DNA of 64,000 nucleotides from Myxococcales bacterium (GCA_013298625.1 JAAFIF010000003.1:1-64000), one strand, 5' to 3'. Shown: positions 34,442 through 43,034, counted from the first letter of the stretch. A program made the numbers and translations. The notes: a model not told the origin generated them from the letters alone.

Positions 34442-35059
34442 TCAACGCCAGCGCACGGACCAGCGGCAGCTCGAGTCTCCGCGGTGCACGCAGCTCACCT
34501 GGCGAACGTCCACGTCCTTGGCGCCCGCGAGCTCGAGGCCCACGCAGATCCACCCGGCGACGTTGTGCTCGCAGGTGTAGTAGGGGATCACGCCGCCCTC
34601 GAGGCGGCCCGTGGCCTCGCGGTCGCTGAGGCGTTCGGCTACGAGATTTCCAGGGCGAACGCGGGACGAGTACATCACGCTCAGGCGCTTGAGCACGAGC
34701 CCAGGGCCCGCGACGCGCAGCACGAACTGGTAGATCGTCGGGACGTCTCTCCGCGCGAGGTCCATCGCGAGGGTCTTGAAGTGCGAAGGGTCTCCGCCCA
34801 TCAGCTCGCGGATCATCGCCTGCTCGATCTCGAACATCGGCGCGAAGCTCACCCACGACGAAGCCAGGGGCGGCCGCAAGAGCGCCTCGCGCGCTTCGCT
34901 GGACAATTGCGCGGCGAATCGTCGCAGCCCCTCGGGGCCGAGCCGCTCTTCGAGGTAGCGCGCGCGCCCCTCGTAGCCGAGCGCCTTCACCTCGTTGCGA
35001 AGGATCGTCGGCAGCAAGCGCTTGTCGCCGTACGCGGGATCGAAGTGGGCCTCTGCCAT
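34442..35059 (-). CDS. Uncharacterised protein, V4R/DUF2378-like
   Basis: The 205-residue protein is cytoplasmic. The first part is helical, with FEIEQAMIRELMGGD near residue 78. The C-terminal part has FVLRVAGPGLVLKRL, GGVIPYYTCEHNVAGWICVGLEL and finally VSCVHRGDSSCRWSVRW. The last motif, C-x5-8-C-x-W, is typical of V4R and related small-molecule binding domains, and also resembles a family of myxobacterial paralogues (TIGR02265/DUF2378). Such domains bind hydrophobic ligands, but I cannot choose between these families. It is the last member of a minus-strand series that runs from the rhodanese gene. The stop overlaps the palindrome shared with ppa. Confidence 0.5.
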   Translation of the reverse strand: MAEAHFDPAYGDKRLLPTILRNEVKALGYEGRARYLEERLGPEGLRRFAAQLSSEAREALLRPPLASSWVSFAPMFEIEQAMIRELMGGDPSHFKTLAMDLARRDVPTIYQFVLRVAGPGLVLKRLSVMYSSRVRPGNLVAERLSDREATGRLEGGVIPYYTCEHNVAGWICVGLELAGAKDVDVRQVSCVHRGDSSCRWSVRWR

Positions 35060-35087
35060 GAATGGGCGAAGAGGCTTATCGCACGGC

Positions 35088-35750
35088 TCAGCGCAGGGAC
35101 GCGACGAGCTGCGCGATCAGCGCGGGCGAGCCTGCGTCCGTGGCGTCCCAGTAGATCGCGCCCGTGGCGGTGTTGCCTTCGATGGCGAACGTCTCACCGG
35201 ACTTCACGATGGCCGTCAGCGCCGCGCGCACGTCCGGCGAAGCGAGCCAGGCCTGCGTGGCTTCGGGCGTCGTGCTCTGGATGTAGACCGCGCTGTCGAA
35301 GGCCTCGTCGCCCGTCTGGAGCTCTTTCGAGAAGAGCTTCTTCACCATCGTGAAGAACCCCTCGCTGCCGAAGGTCGCTTGCACGGACGGCGCGCTCGGG
35401 AGCGTCCACACTTCGCGCACGCCCGTGCGCTCGCTGGTGATGGGACCGACGCTGGTCGTCGACGTGAGCGAGGCTTGCTGCACGGTCGCGCCGCGCGCCT
35501 CGAGCGCCGCGTGCGCTTGCGAGCGGACCACCGCCGGCGGAGGGCCCGCGGGAGCCGCGCCGAAAGAGGCGCCCCCGTTGGGGGTCATCCCTGCCACGCG
35601 TTGGGCGGCGTGGACGTTCTGCATCATTTGCGCGGCGTCGCGGGCGGTTTCGCCGCGGGCGCAGGGGTCGCAGACGAGACCAGACTCACCGAAGCTGGCG
35701 GTCGAGTCGTCGCAGTTGGTTCCGCAGCGTGTGCATCGAATGGTGGCCAT
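35088..35750 (-). CDS. Uncharacterised protein with N-terminal zinc-ribbon
   Basis: The 220-residue protein opens with RCTRCGTNCDDS...VCDPCARG, two CxxC pairs about 20 residues apart that form a rubredoxin-like zinc ribbon (residues 6-31). A flexible Pro/Ala/Gly linker (about 55-85) follows. A C-terminal domain has FFTMVKKLFSKELQTGDEAFDSAVYIQ and SPDVRAALTAIVKSGETFAIEG. I do not recognise the second domain. It appears soluble and cytoplasmic. It lies 28 bp upstream of the V4R-like gene and 42 bp after the rhodanese gene, so all are probably co-transcribed. The function is unknown. Confidence 0.6.
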   Translation of the reverse strand: MATIRCTRCGTNCDDSTASFGESGLVCDPCARGETARDAAQMMQNVHAAQRVAGMTPNGGASFGAAPAGPPPAVVRSQAHAALEARGATVQQASLTSTTSVGPITSERTGVREVWTLPSAPSVQATFGSEGFFTMVKKLFSKELQTGDEAFDSAVYIQSTTPEATQAWLASPDVRAALTAIVKSGETFAIEGNTATGAIYWDATDAGSPALIAQLVASLR

Positions 35751-35792
35751 GCGCGCGAGTGTAACGCGAGCGCTGCTTCACAGATCTTTCAG

Positions 35793-36149
35793 TTACTGAA
35801 GGTTGCTCATCGCGCCGGCGTTGTGGACGTCGGCGCGGCCTGCGCTGCGCAGGGTCTGGGCGGCGGACGCGCTGCGGGCGCCCGAGCGGCAGTAGAGGAC
35901 GACGGGCTTTGCGCTGGGGATTTCGCTCATCCGCGCGCGGATCTGGTCGACCGGAATGTTGATCGCCCCGTCGATGTGCCCCGATGCGAACTCACCGGGC
36001 GAGCGCACGTCCACGAGCGTCGCGCCTTGTTGTAGCAGCGCGCGCACTTGTCCTGCGTTGGCGTCGGGGCGCGACGTGAAGAACTTGAGCCCCAAGAAGA
36101 TCACCAGCGCGATCAGCGGAGCGTAGCGAAAGAACTCGTCTCGGGTCAT
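35793..36149 (-). CDS. Membrane-anchored rhodanese-like protein
   Basis: The 118-residue protein has an N-terminal membrane helix (FRYAPLIALVIFLGLKFF, residues 7-24). A single rhodanese domain follows: ATLVDVRSPGEFASGHIDGAINIPVD and the active-site loop VVLYCRSGARSASAA, with the cysteine at about residue 90. It transfers sulfane sulfur or serves a redox role; single-domain anchored forms face the cytoplasm or periplasm depending on topology. It lies 48 bp after the rlmB-type gene in the fmt-rlmB series. The length is normal for the minimal family. Confidence 0.88.
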   Translation of the reverse strand: MTRDEFFRYAPLIALVIFLGLKFFTSRPDANAGQVRALLQQGATLVDVRSPGEFASGHIDGAINIPVDQIRARMSEIPSAKPVVLYCRSGARSASAAQTLRSAGRADVHNAGAMSNLQ

Positions 36150-36197
36150 GAGTGGTGTCGCTTGGGAGCCAGGGACCCGGTCGAAGGGTTCGCGCGC

Positions 36198-36938
36198 TCA
36201 GCGAGCGCTGCGCTGCCGTTGCCGCTGGCACTCGTAGAGCGCGACCGCGGTGGCGATCGCGACGTTGAGCGAGTCGAGCGGCGGCGCCATGGGGATCTTC
36301 GCGAGGTGCGTGCACTTCTCGCGGACGAGCCTGCGCATGCCGGTCCCCTCCGAGCCCATCACGATCGCGACGTTGCCCGTGAGGTCGATCTGATCCAGCG
36401 TTTGCTCGGCGTTGGCGTCGAGGCCCACCGTCACGAACGCGTGGTCTTCATCGAGGCTCGTGAGAGTGCGGGCGAGGTTGGTGACGCGCGCGGTGCGGAC
36501 GAGCTCGGTCGCGGCCATGCTCACGCGCACGACCACGCCGTTGACCGGCGCCGAGCGGTCTTTGGGGACCACGACGCCGTCGACGCCGAACGCAGCGGCG
36601 GTGCGCAGGATCGAGCCCACGTTGCCGAGGTCCGTCACTTCGTCGAGGCACACGAGGGTCGCCGGGCTCTTGGCGTTGGGCAGCACTTCGAGCTCGAGGT
36701 CGCTGTACGTGTAGTTGCCGGTGATCATCAGCACGCCTTCGTGCTGTCCGCCGCGGCAGATGGCGTCGAGCTCGGCGCGGGGGCGCTCGAAGACCGGGAG
36801 CCTTCCGAACTTCGTCGGCGCGAGCAGCGCGCGCAGCTCGCGGTCCGGAGAGTTCGCTTCGAGCAGCAGCACGTCGGGCTGAACGTTCTGCTCGAGCGCG
36901 GATCGAACGCTGTTTCGACCCCACAAAATGCGCTTCAT
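36198..36938 (-). CDS. rlmB: SPOUT RNA 2'-O-methyltransferase (RlmB/TrmH family)
   Basis: The 246-residue protein matches RlmB. An N-terminal substrate-binding domain has ILWGRNSVRSALEQ and LLLEANSPDREL. A SPOUT domain follows, with VCLDEVTDLGNVGSILRTAAAFGVDGVVVPKDRSAP (about residues 95-130). The SAM-binding knot is IVMGSEGTGMRRLVREKC and IPMAPPLDSLNVAIATAVALYE. It probably methylates 23S rRNA G2251 (E. coli numbering), but other TrmH-type targets are possible. Its start codon overlaps the stop of fmt by four bases (ATGA), so translational coupling is expected. The length is normal. Confidence 0.88.
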   Translation of the reverse strand: MKRILWGRNSVRSALEQNVQPDVLLLEANSPDRELRALLAPTKFGRLPVFERPRAELDAICRGGQHEGVLMITGNYTYSDLELEVLPNAKSPATLVCLDEVTDLGNVGSILRTAAAFGVDGVVVPKDRSAPVNGVVVRVSMAATELVRTARVTNLARTLTSLDEDHAFVTVGLDANAEQTLDQIDLTGNVAIVMGSEGTGMRRLVREKCTHLAKIPMAPPLDSLNVAIATAVALYECQRQRQRSAR

Positions 36939-37933
36939 CGCGAGGCTCCTTCCGACGGATCGGGCGGGATGGTCGGGTTGGGATCGGGCGGCGCGAGGAC
37001 GGTCCCCACGCGGATCGGGTGGCCTGCGAGAAACTCTCGCACGCGCAGGCGCTTCTTTCCTTCGAGCTGCAGCTCGGTGAGCCCGAGCGCGCCGTCGCCG
37101 CTCGCGACCCAGATGACGTCCTTGTCGACGCGGACGACTTCACCGGGCGCTCCTGCGGTGAGCGCGGGCGCCTCGCGCAGGGTGCTCTCGTGCACGATGA
37201 GCCTGCGCGCGCCGAGGTGCGTCGACGTCCCGGGCCAGGACTTCAGCCCGCGCACCTTCGCGTGGAGCTTCTGCGCGCTGTCCCTGAAGTCCATCTCGGA
37301 CATCTCTTTGGTGAGCATCGGGGCCATCGTCGCGAGGGCGTTGTCTTGCGGGACGGGCGAGAGTCTTCCCTGCAAATACAGCGGTAGATCTTCGCGGACG
37401 ATCGCCGCTCCGAGGGCGCTCAAGCGCATGGCCAGCTGCTCGGAGGTCTCGTCTTCGCCGATGGTGACGGCGCGGGTCGAGAGCATCGCGCCGGTGTCCA
37501 TGCCTTCGTCCATTTGCATCAGCGTGACGCCGGTCTCGCGCTCCATGGCCAGGATGGACCACTGGATCGGGGCTGCTCCGCGAAACTTCGGAAGCAGCGA
37601 CCCGTGCACATTGACGCAGCCGTGCTTGGGCGTCTCGAGGACGGCCTTGGGCAAGATGCGGCCGTAGGCGACGACGAGGGCGACGTCGACCTCGCGCTCG
37701 CGCAGCCAGAACTCGAGCGTCCCGTCGCGCACTTTGACCGGTTGAATCACAGGGATTCCCAGCTCGTGCGCGCGCAGCTTCACCGCGGGCGGCGTGAGCA
37801 CGTTGCCGCGGCCGGCGGGCTTGTCGGGCTGCGCGACCACGCCGACGACGTCGGCGACCTCGGTGAGGGCGTCGAGCGAGGCGACGGCGAAGCGGGGAGT
37901 TCCAAAGAAGACGGCCCTGGGACGGTGGATCAT
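36935..37933 (-). CDS. fmt: Methionyl-tRNA formyltransferase
   Basis: The 332-residue enzyme formylates initiator Met-tRNA using 10-formyl-tetrahydrofolate. AVFFGTPRFAVASLDAL opens the N-terminal Rossmann-like domain. VALVVAYGRILPKAVLETP and NVHGSLLPKFRGAAPIQWS (the catalytic Asn/His region, about residue 115) follow. GVTLMQMDEGMDTGAML is the formyl-THF site. A C-terminal OB-like domain from about residue 215 contains VRGLKSWPGTSTHLGA. The ATG at 37933 opens the GTPxFA motif, so the start is secure. It heads a coupled pair with the rlmB-type gene, with sctU 58 bp upstream on the same strand. No peptide deformylase gene is nearby. Confidence 0.97.
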   Translation of the reverse strand: MIHRPRAVFFGTPRFAVASLDALTEVADVVGVVAQPDKPAGRGNVLTPPAVKLRAHELGIPVIQPVKVRDGTLEFWLREREVDVALVVAYGRILPKAVLETPKHGCVNVHGSLLPKFRGAAPIQWSILAMERETGVTLMQMDEGMDTGAMLSTRAVTIGEDETSEQLAMRLSALGAAIVREDLPLYLQGRLSPVPQDNALATMAPMLTKEMSEMDFRDSAQKLHAKVRGLKSWPGTSTHLGARRLIVHESTLREAPALTAGAPGEVVRVDKDVIWVASGDGALGLTELQLEGKKRLRVREFLAGHPIRVGTVLAPPDPNPTIPPDPSEGASR

Positions 37934-37991
37934 GGCGGCGTAAGGGCCGGGGACTGTACTGGGTTTCGGACGGCGACGGTGCGATTGGTTT

Positions 37992-39050
37992 CTACGGGTC
38001 GTAGCGATCGGGGTCTCCGCCCTCGGTGAGAAAGCGGACGATGGCGGCGACCGCGTCGTAGAGGCCCTCGGGGATCTCTTCGCCGATCTCGTGCTCGTGC
38101 AGCGACCGCGCGAGGGGCGCGTCTCTGAGCACCGGAATCCCTTCGCGATGCGCCTCGGCGATGATCCTGCGCGCGAGCGCTCCCTCTCCCTTGGCGAGCA
38201 ACTGGGGCGCGGCCATGGTCTCTTCGTCCCACCCGAGGGCGACCGCGTAGTGTGTAGGATTCGTCACGACGAATTGCGCCTTTCGTACGGCGTGGACCGT
38301 GGCCTCTTCGAGCATCTCTTTGTGAAGGCGCTCTCGCTCGTGTTTGGCGTGCGGATCACCTTCGGACTCTTTGTGCTCGCGCTTGACCTCGTCCTTGCTC
38401 ATTTTGTTGTCTTCAGCGAACTGCCAGCGTCGGTACAGCACGTCGACGGCGGCGAACGCGACGGCGACGGCGAGCGTTCTCGTCAGGGCGGCGCGCAGAG
38501 TTGCGTCGACGAGCGCGCGGAGCTGCGCGGGCGAGGCGCTCGCGCTGTGGACCCACGCGGGCACGAGTGATTTCGTCGCTGAATATCCAAGGTAGATGAG
38601 CAGCGCTCCCTTGGCGAGCGCCACGAGCGGCTCGACGTAGGTGCGGGGCTTGGTGAAGCGGTCGATGACCTGTGAGGGGTCGAGGCGCTCGAGCGAGGGG
38701 ACCGCGGCCATCGGCGCGAAGAGAAAACCCGTGAGCAACGCAGCGACGGCGGCGGCTCCGACGGCGGCGCCGGCGAGGGCTGGGGCGACGGCGACGAGGG
38801 TGCTCTCGAGCGAGCGGTGCATCGCGGGCGCGACGGAGAGGGTCTGCGACGAGGGCGTGCTTGCGGCGCGGATCGCGATGGCGAGGCTGCCGCGAAAGGC
38901 CTCGTCGATCGCACCTGCGGTGGCGCCGAGCGTGGCGAGCCCAGCGGCGAGCGAGGCCACGGCGACGGCGTCTTTGGACTGGGCGACCTGCCCCTTGTCG
39001 CGCGCGTCTTGAAGGCGTTTGGGCGAGGCCTCTTCGGTCTTGTCGGACAT
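37992..39050 (-). CDS. sctU: Type III secretion switch protein SctU (FlhB family)
   Basis: The 352-residue protein is of the SctU/FlhB family. It starts with the typical MSDKTEEASPKRLQDARDKGQVAQSKD, followed by four hydrophobic segments (about 30-55, 85-115, 145-170 and 185-210). A cytoplasmic linker with KREHKESEGDPHAK comes next. The autocleavage motif NPTH is at 264-267 in QFVVTNPTHYAVALGWD. The last 85 residues form the cleaved C-terminal domain. The self-cleaving protein sets substrate specificity of the export gate. Like SctR at 28.4 kb, it has no other secretion gene beside it; neighbours are pyruvate kinase and Fmt. FlhB itself is possible but a flagellar context is absent. Confidence 0.93.
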   Translation of the reverse strand: MSDKTEEASPKRLQDARDKGQVAQSKDAVAVASLAAGLATLGATAGAIDEAFRGSLAIAIRAASTPSSQTLSVAPAMHRSLESTLVAVAPALAGAAVGAAAVAALLTGFLFAPMAAVPSLERLDPSQVIDRFTKPRTYVEPLVALAKGALLIYLGYSATKSLVPAWVHSASASPAQLRALVDATLRAALTRTLAVAVAFAAVDVLYRRWQFAEDNKMSKDEVKREHKESEGDPHAKHERERLHKEMLEEATVHAVRKAQFVVTNPTHYAVALGWDEETMAAPQLLAKGEGALARRIIAEAHREGIPVLRDAPLARSLHEHEIGEEIPEGLYDAVAAIVRFLTEGGDPDRYDP

Positions 39051-39111
39051 GGCGGCGGAGTGAAGGACAACGCTCAGGTCGACGGCGTCGAAGGGCTCTC
39101 GACCCCGGTGA

Positions 39112-40506
39112 TTACTTCACGATGCGTAGAATGAGCTGCCGTCCTGCGCCCGACTGCGAGCCGATGAGCACGGCGATGGCGTCGCCGCCGACCGCGGCGC
39201 AGTGCTCGCGCGCGAGGGAGTCTGCGCGCGAGAGCAATTCGTCCTGCGTGAGGTCCTTGAGGTCGCCGACCACGGGGCGCACGCCCCATTGCATGGCGAG
39301 CTGATTGGCCACGGACTGCGAGGGCGTGACGGCGATGACGGGGCATCGGGGGCGGTAGTCCGCGAGGACGTTGGCCGTCCAGCCGTCGCGCGTCGAGACG
39401 ACGATGGCCTTGAGGACGATCGAGCGCGACGCCAGCGCGGCCGCGCGCGCGGTGACGTTGTGAAAGGCCCACGCGTCGCCGAAGGCCGTGGGCTCGGGCA
39501 GCGATTGATAGAGCTCGCTCTGCTCGATCTCGCGGATGATCGAGTCCATCGTGCGCACGGACTCGATCGGAAACTTGCCCGAGGCCATCTCGCCCGAGAG
39601 CATGAGGACGTCCGTTCCGTCGAGGACGGCGTTGGCGACGTCGGCGGCTTCGGCGCGGGTGGGGCGCGGGTTGCGGATCATCGAGTCGAGCATTTGCGTG
39701 GCGGTGATCACCAGCTTGCCGGCCTCGTTGACCTTCTTGATCGTCCGCTTTTGTACCAGCGGAACCTTCTCGCTCCCGAGCTCGACGCCCATGTCTCCGC
39801 GCGCGACCATCACGCCGTCGGACGCCGCGATGATGTCGTCCAGGTTGTCCACGGCCTCGGGCTTCTCGAGCTTGGCGATCACAGGGATGTCCCCCGCGAG
39901 CCGCTTGCAGCGCTTGACGTCCTCGCCCTCGCGCACGAAGGACATCGCGAGGTAATCGACCTTGAGCTCTTTCGCGAGCTGAATGTCCATCTCGTCCTTC
40001 GGCGTGAGCGCCGGGATCGAGAGCTTCACGCCCGGAATGTTGATTCCCTTCTTGTCCGACAGCGTCCCGCCCACTTCGACGACGCACACGACCTCGGGGG
40101 GCAGGACGCTCTCGACGCGCAGCCGCAGCAGGCCGTCGTCGAGCAAGAGCACGTCGCCTTGCTTCAGGTCGTCGGCGAGCGGATAGGACATGCTCACCCG
40201 GTGCTGATCGCCAGGGACGTTGGCGTGCGTGAGCGTGAAGTGCTGACCGTCGGCGAGCTCGACGGGGCCGTTGGCGAAGGTCCCGCAGCGGATCTTGGGG
40301 CCGCACAGGTCGCCGAGGATGGCCACGGTGCGGTTGAGCTTCGCCGCGACCTGGCGGACGAGCTGGGCGTTGGCGCGGTGTTGTTCTGGCGTTCCGTGAG
40401 AGAAATTGAGGCGTACGGCGTCGAGGCCGACGCGAAAGAGGGCCGAGAGCGTGGCTTCGTTGGCGCTCGCGGGCCCGAGCGTTCCGAGGATCTTCGCCTT
40501 GCGCAT
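39112..40506 (-). CDS. pyk: Pyruvate kinase
   Basis: The 464-residue enzyme converts phosphoenolpyruvate and ADP to pyruvate and ATP, the last step of glycolysis. ILGTLGPASANEATLSALF and VRLNFSHGTPEQH open the barrel. DLCGPKIRCG, KLEKPEAVDNLDDIIAASDGVMVARGDMGVEL (metal and active-site region, about residues 205-240), and ATQMLDSMIRNPRPTRAEAADVANAVLDGTD complete the core. The B-domain (about 75-155) and a C-terminal regulatory domain with RYRPRCPVIAV-like strands are of normal size. It is 61 bp upstream of sctU on the same strand and may be transcribed with it. The ATG at 40506 starts the family N-terminus. Confidence 0.98.
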   Translation of the reverse strand: MRKAKILGTLGPASANEATLSALFRVGLDAVRLNFSHGTPEQHRANAQLVRQVAAKLNRTVAILGDLCGPKIRCGTFANGPVELADGQHFTLTHANVPGDQHRVSMSYPLADDLKQGDVLLLDDGLLRLRVESVLPPEVVCVVEVGGTLSDKKGINIPGVKLSIPALTPKDEMDIQLAKELKVDYLAMSFVREGEDVKRCKRLAGDIPVIAKLEKPEAVDNLDDIIAASDGVMVARGDMGVELGSEKVPLVQKRTIKKVNEAGKLVITATQMLDSMIRNPRPTRAEAADVANAVLDGTDVLMLSGEMASGKFPIESVRTMDSIIREIEQSELYQSLPEPTAFGDAWAFHNVTARAAALASRSIVLKAIVVSTRDGWTANVLADYRPRCPVIAVTPSQSVANQLAMQWGVRPVVGDLKDLTQDELLSRADSLAREHCAAVGGDAIAVLIGSQSGAGRQLILRIVK

Positions 40507-40525
40507 TGGGGCGGCGATCGTACCG

Positions 40526-41917
40526 CTATTGCCGATACGCGTCGTGCTCGCGTCGACGCCCCGATACGCGCTCTTCGACGGTGCGCTCGGTGATCACTTC
40601 GTACAGCACCGCGCGCTTTCCCTCTTTGCGGCGCAACACGCGGCCGAGCCGCTGCACGTGCTCGCGGACCGAGCCCGTCCCGGACAAAATGATCGCCACG
40701 TTGGCGTCCGGAACGTTCACCCCCTCGTTGAGCACCCTCGACGTCACCACCGCCGGATACGCCCCGCTGTTGAACCGCTGCAGGATCTCTTTGCGCTCTT
40801 TGACGTCGGTCTGGTGCGTGATCGCCGGCAGCAAGAACGTCCGCGAGATGCGGTAGACCGTCTCGTTGTCGTTGGTGAAGATGATCACGCGGTCCTTGCC
40901 GTGCTGTCGCAAGAGCCCTTCGAGCACTTCGATCTTGCTCGCCGGGGTGATCGCCACGCGCCGCTGCTCTCGGTAGGACATGAACGCGCGGCGGCCTTCG
41001 CGCGAGCGCGACGAGAGCATGATGAAGCGCGACCAGCCCTCGGGCTTGGACATGTCGATGCCCTTGTCCCTGAGAAATTGCCGGTAGATCTCGCGGTTCT
41101 CTTCGTACGCGAGCGCCTCTTCTTCGCTGAGCTTCGCCGTGAGCGTGTTGACGTCGTAGTCCGCGAGGTGCGAGCCCGCGAGGTCGCGGATTCCGCGCGC
41201 GTACACGACGGGCCCGACGCGGTCGTCGAGCATGTGCTCGCGCCCGTCCGAGCGCTCGAGCGTGGCCGTGAGCCCCATGCGGTACGGCGCGATCATCGAC
41301 TCGGACGCCATCAAGTACGTCGGCGACGGAAGGTGGTGACACTCGTCGAAGACCACCAGGCCGAAGCGGTTTCCGTAGGCGTCCATGTGGATGTACGCCG
41401 AGTCGTACGTGCTCACCGTGAGGTCTTCGATCTCGTGATAGCCGCCGCCGAGCAATCCGATTTTGCAATTGAACGCCGTCGAGAGCACGTCGAACCACTG
41501 GCCCATCAAATCAATGGTGGGCGCGATCACCAGCGTAGAGCGCTGAACGGTGACGATGGCGAGCTCGGCGACGAAGGTCTTTCCCGCGCCGGTGGGGAGC
41601 ACGACGATGCCGCGGTGTCCGTTGGCCTTCCAGCGGGCCATCGCTTCGGACTGGTGCTCGAAGGCCGTGCGCGCCGTGCGGTGATCGAGGGCGAGCTCGT
41701 TGTATCTGCGCGCGCTGTCTGTGTATGCGAGGGCGCCCGAGCGCTGCCCGCGCACGAGGTGCGTGAGGGCCTCGCGGTAGCGATAGCCGGGCGCGCGATA
41801 GCGACGAACGCGGTCGTCCCACACGGCGTGCGGAGGGATCTGCGCGGGGGCGGCGTCGCGGGGGAGGCCGTCGAAGACGAGCGTTCCGCCGTCGTACTGA
41901 AGGGTGATCTCGAGCAT
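40526..41917 (-). CDS. XPB-like DEAD/DEAH superfamily 2 helicase
   Basis: The 463-residue SF2 helicase has an N-terminal damage-recognition-like region (residues 1-85). Motif I is VVLPTGAGKTFVAELA (about residue 106). Motif II is VVFDECHHLPSPTY, with DECHH rather than DEAH. Motif III is MGLTATLERSDGRE. The RSDGRE stretch resembles the RED motif of XPB. The second RecA domain has KDRVIIFTNDNETV, AVVTSRVLNEGVNVPDANVAII (motif V) and REHVQRLGRVLRRKEG (motif VI). Archaeal and bacterial XPB homologues unwind DNA in repair, often with the nuclease Bax1; no Bax1 is visible here. A divergent PLD-like nuclease gene starts 420 bp away. Repair or defence roles are both possible. Confidence 0.85.
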   Translation of the reverse strand: MLEITLQYDGGTLVFDGLPRDAAPAQIPPHAVWDDRVRRYRAPGYRYREALTHLVRGQRSGALAYTDSARRYNELALDHRTARTAFEHQSEAMARWKANGHRGIVVLPTGAGKTFVAELAIVTVQRSTLVIAPTIDLMGQWFDVLSTAFNCKIGLLGGGYHEIEDLTVSTYDSAYIHMDAYGNRFGLVVFDECHHLPSPTYLMASESMIAPYRMGLTATLERSDGREHMLDDRVGPVVYARGIRDLAGSHLADYDVNTLTAKLSEEEALAYEENREIYRQFLRDKGIDMSKPEGWSRFIMLSSRSREGRRAFMSYREQRRVAITPASKIEVLEGLLRQHGKDRVIIFTNDNETVYRISRTFLLPAITHQTDVKERKEILQRFNSGAYPAVVTSRVLNEGVNVPDANVAIILSGTGSVREHVQRLGRVLRRKEGKRAVLYEVITERTVEERVSGRRREHDAYRQ

Positions 41918-41934
41918 GGCAGAAGGGGGGGCGC

Positions 41935-42318
41935 TCAGCCCTCCATCACGATGGCGAGCAGCACACCGTCCTGCGAAAACCCACGCAGAACGAACGGAAT
42001 GTGCCCCGCGATCCCCTCGATCACCAGCGCCACCCGCAGCGCCTCGTGGTCCTCGCGCTCGATCACCTTCAGCGCGCTGCCGCTCTCGCGGGTCACCATG
42101 GCGTCGACGACCGTCGCGCGTCCGCGCAGGACCTCGCCGTCGAGCCGCTCGAGCACCACACGCTCGTGCAAGATCGCGCTCGCGTCCGCGCGGGTCTCCG
42201 CGCAGCGCAGCAGTTGTTCGAGCAGCTCGACCGTCGTAGGCACGAGGGCATCCGTACCGCGTGCACAGCGAACAGGGAAGGGTGCGTGGGGCGCAGAGGC
42301 GAAGCGAGCGGCGCGCAT
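41935..42318 (-). CDS. Small SnoaL/NTF2-like protein
   Basis: The 127-residue protein has a hydrophobic and helical TTVELLEQLLRCAETRADASAIL segment. Strands such as LHERVVLERLDGEVLRGRATVVDAM, LRVALVIEG and PFVLRGFSQDGVLLAIVM follow. The order (helices, then curved beta-sheet) suits the SnoaL-like branch of the NTF2 fold, which is found in many small enzymes and binding proteins. I see no catalytic residue. The start is uncertain: ATG 42318 (used here) or GTG 42243, which would give 102 residues. The latter removes an Arg-rich extension and might be the real start. It precedes the helicase gene by 17 bp on the same strand and diverges from the PLD gene. Confidence 0.5.
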   Translation of the reverse strand: MRAARFASAPHAPFPVRCARGTDALVPTTVELLEQLLRCAETRADASAILHERVVLERLDGEVLRGRATVVDAMVTRESGSALKVIEREDHEALRVALVIEGIAGHIPFVLRGFSQDGVLLAIVMEG

Positions 42319-42336
42319 TGTGATAGAGCTCGTCGC

Positions 42337-43014
42337 GTGACGCGCGAACCCGACGACCGCGACCCGCTCGGACCGTTGCAGAAGCGCGCGGTCTCGGTCG
42401 AGTTTATCTCGGGGCGATCGCTGTACGAGCGCGTCGTGCTGGGGCTCGTCGCGCGCGCGAAGGTGTCCGTCTGGATCGCGACGGCCAACGTCAAAGAGCT
42501 GCTCGTCGAGCGCCCCGAAGGCGAGCCGCGGCTCGCGCGCTCGGGCGCGATGGTGGGGCGATCGAGCGGCAAGCGAGAGCGCAAGGGCGAGTACGTCAGC
42601 GTGTTCGAGCACTTCGAAGCGCTGGCGAAGCGCGGGGTGAGCGTGCGGATCCTGCACAGCGGGGTTCCGTCGACGGCGTTCGCTGAAGAGCTGGTGAGCC
42701 ACCGAGCGTTGTTGCGCAAGCGCGCAGGGGACGGAGAGCCGGCGCTGGCGCTGCGGCGCTGCCCACGAGTGCACCTGAAGTGCGTCTCGAGCGACGGCGC
42801 GCGGCTGTACCTCGGCAGCGCCAACTGGACCGGCGCGGGCTTGGGCGCCAAGGGCTCGGGGCGGCGCAACTTCGAGCTCGGGTGGATTACGGACGACGAG
42901 CTCGTCCTCGACGAGGTGCAAGCGCTCTACGAGCGCATCTGGAGCGGCGCCGAGTGCAAGCGATGCTCCCTTCGCAAAGAGTGCCCGCAGCCCATCGACG
43001 AGCTGGATCTGTAA
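42337..43014 (+). CDS. PLD-like nuclease with single HKD motif
   Basis: The 225-residue protein belongs to the phospholipase D superfamily. VSVEFISGRSLYERVVLGLVARAKVSVWIATAN (about residues 18-50) is the first conserved block. The single HKD motif is VHLKCVSSDGARLYLGSANWTGAG (about 145-168), giving H-x-K-x(4)-D and a GSAN tail. Such one-motif proteins dimerise to form the active site and are often nucleases (Nuc-type, or DISARM DrmC). The tail contains ECKRCSLRKECP, a CxxC-x5-C group near the C-terminus. The start is GTG 42337. It is divergent from the NTF2-like/helicase pair by 18 bp. Whether it cleaves DNA or lipid is not known. Confidence 0.8.
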   Translation: MTREPDDRDPLGPLQKRAVSVEFISGRSLYERVVLGLVARAKVSVWIATANVKELLVERPEGEPRLARSGAMVGRSSGKRERKGEYVSVFEHFEALAKRGVSVRILHSGVPSTAFAEELVSHRALLRKRAGDGEPALALRRCPRVHLKCVSSDGARLYLGSANWTGAGLGAKGSGRRNFELGWITDDELVLDEVQALYERIWSGAECKRCSLRKECPQPIDELDL

Positions 43015-43034
43015 GCGCCACGGGCAGCGCAACG

